A program made the position numbers and the translations under genes. Of a stretch of DNA of 64,000 nt, positions 53,528 through 64,000 are shown in pieces. The notes under the pieces were generated by a model. The model saw nothing but the letters and a program-made list of their open reading frames with translations. It did not search any database and was not told where the DNA came from. This DNA comes from Amyloporia xantha. Its lineage: Eukaryota > Basidiomycota > Agaricomycetes > Polyporales > Adustoporiaceae. Position 1 is the first letter of the stretch, and the number at the start of each line of letters is the position of its first letter. The DNA is taken from contig JAYKKR010000003.1 of the NCBI GenBank assembly GCA_036971615.1, positions 310,001-374,000 on the forward strand. Reading direction: 5' to 3'.

Positions 53528-55423
53528 CGAAGGCCATCTCGAGAAGGAAATGTATATGGTGAGCAATGGAAGCCCCAAGACATTTTAAAGGTCATTGAAA
53601 AACAGGGGAGATGGAAAAACATGGTCGGTGAGGGCAAGGGTAGCTCCCGCACCAAACCCGGACCATCTAGACAGCAAAGACAGCAGGGTCCCGGCCCTAG
53701 TTCTGCTGCAAATCCTCCTCCACACAACGAACCTGTCGAGTCCGCCCCATCTGATGAGGATGATGCGCATCACACCGAGTTATTAATGGCAAAACTATGC
53801 CGGGAAGGGGGAGTCCAGCTGATCGAATTGCTGCTTGCAAAAGCGCTACCCACCATCGACAGTGATCTTCCAGACGGGACCAGCCCGAGAGAATGGACCT
53901 TTCATGATCTACTTAAGCTACCTAAATCGGAGCTTGAGGAGTGGATGACAGCGTGTCATGAAGAACTAGAGGCACTTCGCAAACGCAATGTCTTCGAGTT
54001 GGTTGATCGTCCCAAGGGATGCAGAATCACCAAAAACCGCTGGGTCTTCGACGTCAAATCTGACGGTCAGAAAAAGGACAGATTGGTTTCCAAAGGCTAC
54101 TCTCCGATAGAAGGCCTTGACTATGATCAAGTCTTCTCACCTGTCATACACTTTGAGACTGTACGCTTAATCCTTGCACTAGCAGCGCTTGAAGATATGC
54201 ATGTCTCCAAACTAGATGTCCACAATGTCTATTTATATGGCAAGCTGGACAAAGAAATTTATATGGAGCAGCCTGAAGGGTTTAAACAACCAGGCCAAGA
54301 GCATAGAGTCTACCGGCTACTACACACTCTCTATGGGCTTAAACAAGCAGGGCTTGCGTGGTGGTGTACCCTCAATGAGTCCTTAAAGGAACTTGGCTAT
54401 AAACACCTTGTATCCGATGCCAGTATATTCATCTATCGGACAAAAGATGGTCGCTCTGTGCTGATCATTGTCTATGTTGATGATGCCATATTCTGTGGCA
54501 AAGACAAGACCTTAGTCCTTGCTCTCAAGGACTGCTTCATGAAGAAGTGGGAGTGTCGTGATCTTGGTGACATCAAGGAGTTTCTGCGCATGCACATAAC
54601 TCGGAAGGGCTGTGAAATCCACTTGGATCAATGTGCCTATCTTGAGAAAGTGCTGCAGCGCTGCGGCATGCAGAACACTAAATCTGCGCCTACTCCAATC
54701 CCAGCTGGATACAAGCCTGCTGCTAACACCAGCACGGCTGATCCAGCACTTTGAAGCAGGTACCAGACCGTCATTGGTTCCTTGCTATATCTTATGCTTG
54801 GGACTCAACCTGACATTTGCTATGCCATGACATTACTTGCGCAATTTGCTGCAAATCCATCACAAGACCATTTAAACAGAGCACTGTATATCTGTCACTA
54901 TTTAATTGGTACTAAATCCTATGTGCTAGTCTATGAGGGACAAAGCGGCAATGGTTTCTTGGCATGCACTGACTCTGACTGGGCCAACAGTCTAGAGGCC
55001 AGAAAGTCAAGGTCTGGGTATTTTCTGAAATTGGTGAATGGGTCATTCAGTTGGCTGTCACGTCGACAGAATACAGTTGCACTGTCATCAACTGAGGCCG
55101 AGTATATGTCGCTGAGTGATTGCTCGCAACAAGTAGCTTGGATTAAAATGCTCCTTGAGGAGATTGGCTACAAACTCGGACCACTACCCATCTGCTCAGA
55201 TAATCAGAGAGCTATATTCATAAGCTCAAACCCTGTGACGGAGTGCAGATCCAAACACATTGATATCCGCTACCATTACATCAGGGAGCTGATTGAAGAC
55301 AAGAAAGTTGATGTCTTCTTCATTGGCACTAACAATAATCCGGCAGACCTGTTCACCAAGAATTTGGGTCGTGTCAAATTCCTCAAATTCAGGGGAATGC
55401 TTGGACTACAGTTCTATAACTAA
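53528..55423 (+). pseudogene. Copia B RT/RNase H, array unit 3 (one in-frame TGA)
   Basis: Same state as unit 1: the RT frame is uninterrupted to the TGA at 54752-54754, then open to 55423. Confidence 0.9.
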
Positions 55424-55496
55424 GTCCAATGCACCGGCTGCATATCTGCACCATATATGCTTGTGTGCATCTGTCGCTGCACTTAGCAAGGGGGAG

Positions 55497-55756
55497 TGTT
55501 GAACTGGTACAGCAGCATATATGGCAGCGGTGTTCACACGTGACCGGCACTCCAGGTATCAGGAGTTATCACATGGATCGGGGATCAGCTTAGTCAGTAG
55601 ATTACTAAGATGCTCGTCCACTTGTATATAAGGGCCCCTGTAGTGTAGCTCAATCCCAAATTGCTCAACAGCAACAACCGTGTGCTTCAAGCCTCACTAC
55701 TACAGCAGGTAAGCCAGGTGCCTCGCACCAACTGCGTAGTATACTGCTCGTCAACA
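55497..55756 (+). repeat. Copia B LTR, array unit 3
   Basis: 260 bp, equal to the unit 1 LTR, with a five-G purine tract. Confidence 0.7.
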
Positions 55757-56877
55757 ACCCCCCCCCCCCCCCAGTCTCTTCTTCAACCATCCTCCCTGCA
55801 CATCCGTCTTCGCCACAAAGACTGCATGCGCCACCACTTGCCAACCCCAACATTATCATCTCCCAGAGCTTTCCATCGGCAGTGGAGGCTGATGCCAAAA
55901 ACTCCTCATGCAGGCTCAAGATATCCCCAACATCTCCTCACCTGTCACATTCCAAATCACAAGCATCTTCTGGTAGCCCTGGCAGACTTACAATCCTAAT
56001 GCAGACCACTCTCAACAACCCGTCCTTACTGCCAAGCCCAATGGCATGTCCAATGCGGTATCGAGCTCATACACTCCGCGTAGCCCAGTGCCTCATGGAC
56101 CATGGGCTCACCCATCCAGCTTGGGATCGTGAGCAGCTGCAGATTCTCATCGCCAGCTGTTCGACCACCAAAAGGGTGACCCCGTTCATTTGTCAATCCT
56201 GGCACACCCTCATGTGTCACCCAATGTTCTGCATGCCATGCAATCAGATTCAGGTCAACCACCACCAACACCCAAGTCATCAGGCGAGTACGTTTATGCC
56301 TCCTCCACGTCCTCTGCATCCTACGCACAGTCCACACTCTCTTCCAATTTCACGCTCTTCTCCACCACCACCAGCTCTTCAGCCCCTTTTTCCTTGTTCA
56401 ACAATGCCAATGGTCACACACGCAGATCAGAAGATAGTGTGTGCTGATCAAAATGCACATCACATTGTCTACACTATAATGTCACAGTCTAGCAGAAAAA
56501 ATGCATCAGCTGCTGATGCTAACACTCACACCTTTGGTACCAGTGTTGCAGCGAAACATTCCGACCAAGTACAATCTCATCATGCGCCTGTGGACACATG
56601 CATTCTTCAAACTACTCGAGTTGATGCACCACGCCCCGCGACCACCACATAATTTGCCCATCACTCTGGAATATCTGCAGGTAAAGCCTTTCTGCATTTC
56701 AATTGTGACAGTGCACTGACCCCACATGTGATCCGTTCTTATAGAATTTCATCTACTACACATAACCCTTCTATTTGTGTCTCCTCGAGGAGCAAAACCT
56801 AGCAGAGTTCTGAAGTACATGGGTCGAAGCACTGGGTGACCTCGCCCAGTATTGCATCATGGCATCATGATCTTTGA
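55757..56877 (+). other. Copia B leader, array unit 3
   Basis: Starts with a run of 15 C. An extra C near 56635 (CGCCCCGCG) changes the downstream frame. Confidence 0.45.
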
Positions 56878-57683
56878 TTTGGCTTGATCAGTCTAAATAC
56901 ATTGAAGAGACACTCGAGCGATTCCAAATGCTAGATGCAACACCCACACGAACTCCCCTTCCATTTGGTGTACACCTTGTCAAAGCAGATCCTTCATATG
57001 AAGTTGATGCCGCCCTTTGTTTAAAGTACCAGCAGCTCATTGGTTCACTTTTATGGATCACCTTAGGCACTCGCCCAGATATAGCCTATGCAGTTAATCA
57101 CCTTTCCCAATATTCTGCTAAGCCTACAATGCAACATTATAAAGCCGCACAATATATTCTTCATTATTTGAACGGCTCACGCTCACTTCGGCTTTGCTAC
57201 AAAGGCAGCAGATTATCTGGACTCATAGGTTATTCTGACTCTGATTGGGCTGAGAACAAGGACGATAGGCATTCAACTAGTGGCTTTGTCTTCTTTATGG
57301 CAGATGCTGCTATTTCATGGGTCTTGCGGTGACAAAAGACTGTCGCTCTGTCTTCAACAGAAGCAGAGTACATGGTGTTGTCCGACTCTTGTCGACAATT
57401 AGCCTGGCTTCGGACTCTTCAGTCTGAGATTGGTTTTAAGCCGCAAAATGCCACACCTTTATGCATTGATCATAATGGTAGCATTTTTCTTGCGGTTAAT
57501 CCAGCTCATGACAGAAGAACCAAGCACATTGATATTCGGTACCACTTTTGCAGAGAGTTCATTGAAAACGGTCATGTTGATCTTTTCTTTGTACCTACTG
57601 CTGAGCAAAGGGCCGATATCCTTACTAAGAATTTATCTTTCTCTATTCATGAGAAAATTGTACATAGTCTTGGACTAGAGTAG
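56878..57683 (+). pseudogene. Copia A RT-end/RNase H, array unit 4
   Basis: Same as unit 2, including the TGA. Confidence 0.9.
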
Positions 57684-57709
57684 TTAGCGACTATCTAGTT
57701 GGGTGGGAG

Positions 57710-58001
57710 TGTTGAACGATCAGTTTCCAACTATAGTAGTCGCACTTCCATACTTGGTAGTCAGTACTTACTCATTTCTATGATGTTCTATGACATTCCA
57801 TAGTATGCTCTTGTCTTACTTCATAGGCTCCACTTTCTTACTAAGAAATCTCCACTATGATTCATATCTTACTAAGATATTCTATAGGTTTCTAGATACA
57901 ATTACTAAGGAGCCTTTCATGCATGTATATAAGCAGGGCCTTACAGCCCACTAGAATATAAGACAGATTAGCCTCCTCTCCTCTATAGTCTGTGCTCAAC
58001 A
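57710..58001 (+). repeat. Copia A LTR, array unit 4
   Basis: 292 bp, equal to the unit 1 LTR. Confidence 0.9.
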
Positions 58002-58047
58002 CCTTGTCCATTATTGTGCAATTAAATCACTCAGCTCTGCCGTTCTC

Positions 58048-59745
58048 GAGCCCATTCAGTCATTATAACCTACTCTATAGGGAGAGATATGGGTGAAATT
58101 TTTATTACTTAGTAAGGAGAGCGGACATCGGCCAACACCTTCGCTATAGCCTGCAGTGCAGGGTCGGCCAAGAAGGTATAATATAGCCTGTAGATACGGT
58201 GCGGCCGAGTGCGCCATATTTTCATACTATATTCTCGCCTTCAAGTAGTGTCGGCCAAGGGCTATAATATAGCCTGGACACACAGCGCGGCCAAGTGTGC
58301 CATATTATTGTGGTATATTCCGCCCTATTGTTTCCTTTTCTACGCTTTACTTGGATGCATTTTAATATATCTCATGCTGTAGGTATGATAATGCCTCGCC
58401 ATCCATTAGGCTTTGCAATCTGTCATTCATCATGCTGTTTTGCATGTGGTCAGGGGAAGCGGTGTGACTACATTTTAAAGTGCAAGGACTGAATGGCCGT
58501 TTCCGACATCTCCATGCACCTTGCCCAAGACACGCGCAGAGACAGGGCCATCTTATGTGTGTCCTTCAAAGGATCCAGCTCTCTGGACGCTTTGTGGGAC
58601 ACAGTTCCAATGGCCATCTCCAGCGGCAGCACGCGCTATGGAACCACATCGCCATGTCCCTTGCCTGCAACATGGCAAGATGCATGGCGTATGGCACGCA
58701 AGTGTTATGATGTGCAATTTGAGTCCACAGCTGGGACGCAAAGTGCAAGGACTGAATGTCCGTCCTCGGCTGTGCCATGCACCTCCCCCATGATGTGGGC
58801 CAAGACAGGGCCATTTTATCTGTGTCCCGCAAAGAATCCACCTGTGTGGACCCTCTGCGGCACACAGACACGACGGCCATGTCAAGATGCGCTATGCAAC
58901 CATACGCCACATACCTTGCCTGCCACATGGTGAGATGCATGGTGCACAGGTGTTATGATGTGCTGGCGCTGTTGGACTGGGCCATTTCATCCATGCTGCC
59001 CTAGATCAACCAGAGGAATCAAATCACCGTCCACATTTTGAGAGTACCCCTGATGCTGATGGACATACCAGCTGCATCCGGAGTGCTCATGGCGTGGAGG
59101 GCAATCCGATTCCACTGTTTGAACGTAAAGAGCAAGGAGTTAATGGCTTCATCCGACAGCACCATGCATGAATCCTGCAGCTATTCAGACCATAACATTG
59201 AAACTCACCTTAAGATCAAACACCAGACAGGGCGACCTCACTGGTGTTTCTCCGAGCCACATACCTGAGGCTCGGAAGGACACAAATCGAAAGGACCTTG
59301 CCCAGCAGCAACGTGTGCCATCCGATAGCGCCGGGCACGGTGACTCATGCTCAATGTTGAGAGATGGAAGAATGTCTCACCAGACAGGGCAACTTCATCT
59401 GTGGTCCTCCGAGGTGCATACATGCGGCTCGGAATGGCACAAATGGAAGTTGTCTTGTCCGGCGCCAACACATGCCTTCCCGATCCCGCAGTGGATGGCC
59501 ACTTATGCTCACTGTTTAGAGATGGAGATATGGCTCGCCAGACAGGGCGACTTCATCTGTGGTCCTCAGAGCAGCATACTTGTGGCTCTGAGGGCCACAG
59601 ATTGAAGTGGCGCTGTCCAGCAGTGACGGGCACCATCTGATGGCAAAGTACATGGCACGCTCATGCCCCCTGTTGAAAGAGGTAGACAAGTTTTCCAGGC
59701 AGGGCGGCTTCATCTGTGGTCCTCAGAGCCACATACATGCGGGTC
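58048..59745 (+). mobile_element. KDZ left-end fragment, array unit 4
   Basis: Same organisation, with an extra A near 58457 (GGGGAAGCGG) and substitutions near 59107 and 59434. Confidence 0.8.
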
Positions 59746-61640
59746 CGAAGGCCATCTCGAGAAGGAAATGTATATGGTGAGCAATGGAAGCCCCAAGACA
59801 TTTTAAAGGTCATTGAAAAACAGGGGAGATGGAAAAACATGGTCGGTGAGGGCAAGGGTAGCTCCCGCACCAAACCCGGACCATCTAGACAGCAAAGACA
59901 GCAGGGTCCCGGCCCTAGTTCTGCTGCAAATCCTCCTCCACACAACGAACCTGTCGAGTCCGCCCCATCTGATGAGGATGATGCGCATCACACCGAGTTA
60001 TTAATGGCAAAACTATGCCGGGAAGGGGGAGTCCAGCTGATCGAATTGCTGCTTGCAAAAGCGCTACCCACCATCGACAGTGATCTTCCAGACGGGACCA
60101 GCCCGAGAGAATGGACCTTTCATGATCTACTTAAGCTACCTAAATCGGAGCTTGAGGAGTGGATGACAGCGTGTCATGAAGAACTAGAGGCACTTCGCAA
60201 ACGCAATGTCTTCGAGTTGGTTGATCGTCCCAAGGGATGCAGAATCACCAAAAACCGCTGGGTCTTCGACGTCAAATCTGACGGTCAGAAAAAGGACAGA
60301 TTGGTTTCCAAAGGCTACTCTCCGATAGAAGGCCTTGACTATGATCAAGTCTTCTCACCTGTCATACACTTTGAGACTGTACGCTTAATCCTTGCACTAG
60401 CAGCGCTTGAAGATATGCATGTCTCCAAACTAGATGTCCACAATGTCTATTTATATGGCAAGCTGGACAAAGAAATTTATATGGAGCAGCCTGAAGGGTT
60501 TAAACAACCAGGCCAAGAGCATAGAGTCTACCGGCTACTACACACTCTCTATGGGCTTAAACAAGCAGGGCTTGCGTGGTGGTGTACCCTCAATGAGTCC
60601 TTAAAGGAACTTGGCTATAAACACCTTGTATCCGATGCCAGTATATTCATCTATCGGACAAAAGATGGTCGCTCTGTGCTGATCATTGTCTATGTTGATG
60701 ATGCCATATTCTGTGGCAAAGACAAGACCTTAGTCCTTGCTCTCAAGGACTGCTTCATGAAGAAGTGGGAGTGTCGTGATCTTGGTGACATCAAGGAGTT
60801 TCTGCGCATGCACATAACTCGGAAGGGCTGTGAAATCCACTTGGATCAATGTGCCTATCTTGAGAAAGTGCTGCAGCGCTGCGGCATGCAGAACACTAAA
60901 TCTGCGCCTACTCAATCCCAGCTGGATACAAGCCTGCTGCTAACACCAGCACGGCTGATCCAGCACTTTGAAGCAGGTACCAGACCGTCATTGGTTCCTT
61001 GCTATATCTTATGCTTGGGACTCAACCTGACATTTGCTATGCCATGACATTACTTGCGCAATTTGCTGCAAATCCATCACAAGACCATTTAAACAGAGCA
61101 CTGTATATCTGTCACTATTTAATTGGTACTAAATCCTATGTGCTAGTCTATGAGGGACAAAGCGGCAATGGTTTCTTGGCATGCACTGACTCTGACTGGG
61201 CCAACAGTCTAGAGGCCAGAAAGTCAAGGTCTGGGTATTTTCTGAAATTGGTGAATGGGTCATTCAGTTGGCTGTCACGTCGACAGAATACAGTTGCACT
61301 GTCATCAACTGAGGCCGAGTATATGTCGCTGAGTGATTGCTCGCAACAAGTAGCTTGGATTAAAATGCTCCTTGAGGAGATTGGCTACAAACTCGGACCA
61401 CTACCCATCTGCTCAGATAATCAGAGAGCTATATTCATAAGCTCAAACCCTGTGACGGAGTGCAGATCCAAACACATTGATATCCGCTACCATTACATCA
61501 GGGAGCTGATTGAAGACAAGAAAGTTGATGTCTTCTTCATTGGCACTAACAATAATCCGGCAGACCTGTTCACCAAGAATTTGGGTCGTGTCAAATTCCT
61601 CAAATTCAGGGGAATGCTTGGACTACAGTTCTATAACTAA
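59746..61640 (+). pseudogene. Copia B RT/RNase H, array unit 4 (frameshifted)
   Basis: Carries the same missing C as unit 2 (near 60912), so the RT frame runs wrongly to 61047. RNase H is open to 61640. Confidence 0.9.
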
Positions 61641-61713
61641 GTCCAATGCACCGGCTGCATATCTGCACCATATATGCTTGTGTGCATCTGTCGCTGCACT
61701 TAGCAAGGGGGAG

Positions 61714-61973
61714 TGTTGAACTGGTACAGCAGCATATATGGCAGCGGTGTTCACACGTGACCGGCACTCCAGGTATCAGGAGTTATCACATGGATCGGGG
61801 ATCAGCTTAGTCAGTAGATTACTAAGATGCTCGTCCACTTGTATATAAGGGCCCCTGTAGTGTAGCTCAATCCCAAATTGCTCAACAGCAACAACCGTGT
61901 GCTTCAAGCCTCACTACTACAGCAGGTAAGCCAGGTGCCTCGCACCAACTGCGTAGTATACTGCTCGTCAACA
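61714..61973 (+). repeat. Copia B LTR, array unit 4
   Basis: 260 bp, equal to the unit 1 LTR. Confidence 0.7.
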
Positions 61974-63085
61974 ACCCCCCCAGTCTCTTCTTCAACCATC
62001 CTCCCTGCACATCCGTCTTCGCCACAAAGACTGCATGCGCCACCACTTGCCAACCCCAACATTATCATCTCCCAGAGCTTTCCATCGGCAGTGGAGGCTG
62101 ATGCCAAAAACTCCTCATGCAGGCTCAAGATATCCCCAACATCTCCTCACCTGTCACATTCCAAATCACAAGCATCTTCTGGTAGCCCTGGCAGACTTAC
62201 AATCCTAATGCAGACCACTCTCAACAACCCGTCCTTACTGCCAAGCCCAATGGCATGTCCAATGCGGTATCGAGCTCATACACTCCGCGTAGCCCAGTGC
62301 CTCATGGACCATGGGCTCACCCATCCAGCTTGGGATCGTGAGCAGCTGCAGATTCTCATCGCCAGCTGTTCGACCACCAAAAGGGTGACCCCGTTCATTT
62401 GTCAATCCTGGCACACCCTCATGTGTCACCCAATGTTCTGCATGCCATGCAATCAGATTCAGGTCAACCACCACCAACACCCAAGTCATCAGGCGAGTAC
62501 GTTTATGCCTCCTCCACGTCCTCTGCATCCTACGCACAGTCCACACTCTCTTCCAATTTCACGCTCTTCTCCACCACCACCAGCTCTTCAGCCCCTTTTT
62601 CCTTGTTCAACAATGCCAATGGTCACACACGCAGATCAGAAGATAGTGTGTGCTGATCAAAATGCACATCACATTGTCTACACTATAATGTCACAGTCTA
62701 GCAGAAAAAATGCATCAGCTGCTGATGCTAACACTCACACCTTTGGTACCAGTGTTGCAGCGAAACATTCCGACCAAGTACAATCTCATCATGCGCCTGT
62801 GGACACATGCATTCTTCAAACTACTCGAGTTGATGCACCACGCCCGCGACCACCACATAATTTGCCCATCACTCTGGAATATCTGCAGGTAAAGCCTTTC
62901 TGCATTTCAATTGTGACAGTGCACTGACCCCACATGTGATCCGTTCTTATAGAATTTCATCTACTACACATAACCCTTCTATTTGTGTCTCCTCGAGGAG
63001 CAAAACCTAGCAGAGTTCTGAAGTACATGGGTCGAAGCACTGGGTGACCTCGCCCAGTATTGCATCATGGCATCATGATCTTTGA
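61974..63085 (+). other. Copia B leader, array unit 4
   Basis: The C run is only 7 bases here, which accounts for most of this unit's shorter length. Confidence 0.45.
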
Positions 63086-63889
63086 TTTGGCTTGATCAGT
63101 CTAAATACATTGAAGAGACACTCGAGCGATTCCAAATGCTAGATGCAACACCCACACGAACTCCCTTCCATTTGGTGTACACCTTGTCAAAGCAGATCCT
63201 TCATATGAAGTTGATGCCGCCCTTTGTTTAAAGTACCAGCAGCTCATTGGTTCACTTTTATGGATCACCTTAGGCACTCGCCCAGATATAGCCTATGCAG
63301 TTAATCACCTTTCCCAATATTCTGCTAAGCCTACAATGCAACATTATAAAGCCGCACAATATATTCTTCATTATTTGAACGGCTCACGCTCACTTCGGCT
63401 TTGCTACAAAGGCAGCAGATTATCTGGACTCATAGGTTATTCTGACTCTGATTGGGCTGAGAACAAGGACGATAGGCATTCAACTAGTGGCTTTGTCTTC
63501 TTTATGGCAGATGCTGCTATTTCATGGGTCTTGCGGTGACAAAGACTGTCGCTCTGTCTTCAACAGAAGCAGAGTACATGGTGTTGTCCGACTCTTGTCG
63601 ACAATTAGCCTGGCTTCGGACTCTTCAGTCTGAGATTGGTTTTAAGCCGCAAAATGCCACACCTTTATGCATTGATCATAATGGTAGCATTTTTCTTGCG
63701 GTTAATCCAGCTCATGACAGAAGAACCAAGCACATTGATATTCGGTACCACTTTTGCAGAGAGTTCATTGAAAACGGTCATGTTGATCTTTTCTTTGTAC
63801 CTACTGCTGAGCAAAGGGCCGATATCCTTACTAAGAATTTATCTTTCTCTATTCATGAGAAAATTGTACATAGTCTTGGACTAGAGTAG
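63086..63889 (+). pseudogene. Copia A RT-end/RNase H, array unit 5
   Basis: One C is lost near 63164 (ACTCCCTTCC), and one A after the TGA near 63541, so its frames differ from the other units. Confidence 0.9.
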
Positions 63890-63915
63890 TTAGCGACTAT
63901 CTAGTTGGGTGGGAG

Positions 63916-64000
63916 TGTTGAACGATCAGTTTCCAACTATAGTAGTCGCACTTCCATACTTGGTAGTCAGTACTTACTCATTTCTATGATGTTCTATGAC
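63916..64000 (+). repeat. Copia A LTR, array unit 5 (cut by window end)
   Basis: The first 85 bases of the LTR. The array continues beyond the window. Confidence 0.9.

Larger units (their letters stand above)
38234..64000 (+). repeat. Head-to-tail tandem array of a 6.2-kb composite transposon unit
   Basis: The junction word TTTGGCTTGATCAGTC occurs at 38234, 44449, 50661, 56878 and 63086, giving unit lengths 6215, 6212, 6217 and 6208, plus a partial fifth unit. Each unit contains the Copia A RT/RNase H 3' part and LTR, a 46-bp spacer, a KDZ left end, the Copia B RT/RNase H part, the Copia B LTR and its leader. At 38234 the unit joins the rest of Copia A. At later junctions the preceding bases are ...GCATCATGATCTTTGA instead. 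Differences between units are a few substitutions and mostly one-base homopolymer indels. Confidence 0.95.

Overview
The window looks like transposon-packed DNA from an agaricomycete (mushroom-forming basidiomycete) fungus. The reasons are short GT-AG introns of about 50-60 bp, KDZ-type transposases with their cysteine cluster, a TET/JBP-type dioxygenase and several Ty1/copia retrotransposons. I found no host housekeeping gene, rRNA or tRNA. Almost every gene belongs to a mobile element.

Layout. Bases 1-533 are the right end of a KDZ-class DNA transposon that has landed in the last visible exon of the transposase gene of a second KDZ element (534-5733). That second element keeps its left end: an 86-bp tandem repeat, other repeats, a small 'WW' gene and the transposase gene, head to head. 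Bases 5734-13711 hold remnants: a tiny LTR element with a gag piece (6543-7398), a decayed minus-strand copia (about 8620-9930), a 1.6-kb terminal-inverted-repeat element (10106-11736), and the 3' part of a copia ('Copia B') on the minus strand (12330-13711).

Bases 13712-31799 are an 18.1-kb KDZ transposon inserted into that Copia B, with terminal inverted repeats and a 7-bp target duplication. Its cargo, left to right, is two paralogous 'WW' genes (-), KDZ transposase (+), TET/JBP-like 5-methylcytosine dioxygenase (-), a large coiled-coil/RGG protein (+), an 893-aa protein with a Zn2Cys6-spaced cysteine cluster (-), and a 284-aa protein with repeated R-[ST]-P-[IV]-D-L motifs and a SUMO-interacting-like motif (+). 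The 8-bp palindrome GTCGCGAC and its variants are scattered densely over this element and seem absent elsewhere. A reasonable reading is a self-mobile element that carries its own DNA-demethylation enzyme and chromatin- or DNA-binding partners. Several genes are intact, but the transposase and TET genes carry single-base frame breaks.

Bases 31807-33573 hold a Copia B scrap, a truncated gene for a Glu/Arg-rich protein and a second Copia B piece. Bases 33574-39357 are an almost complete copia ('Copia A') with both LTRs, a half-tRNA-type primer site and one gag-pol reading frame broken once by a frameshift and once by TGA.

From 38234 to the window end there is a head-to-tail array of a 6.2-kb unit: four full copies and part of a fifth. 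Each unit holds the 3' end of Copia A, a KDZ left-end fragment, the RT/RNase H half of Copia B, the Copia B LTR and its leader. The copies are nearly identical and differ mainly by single-base indels in homopolymers, so they reflect either very recent amplification or an assembly product. They contain many RT/RNase H copies but no complete element.
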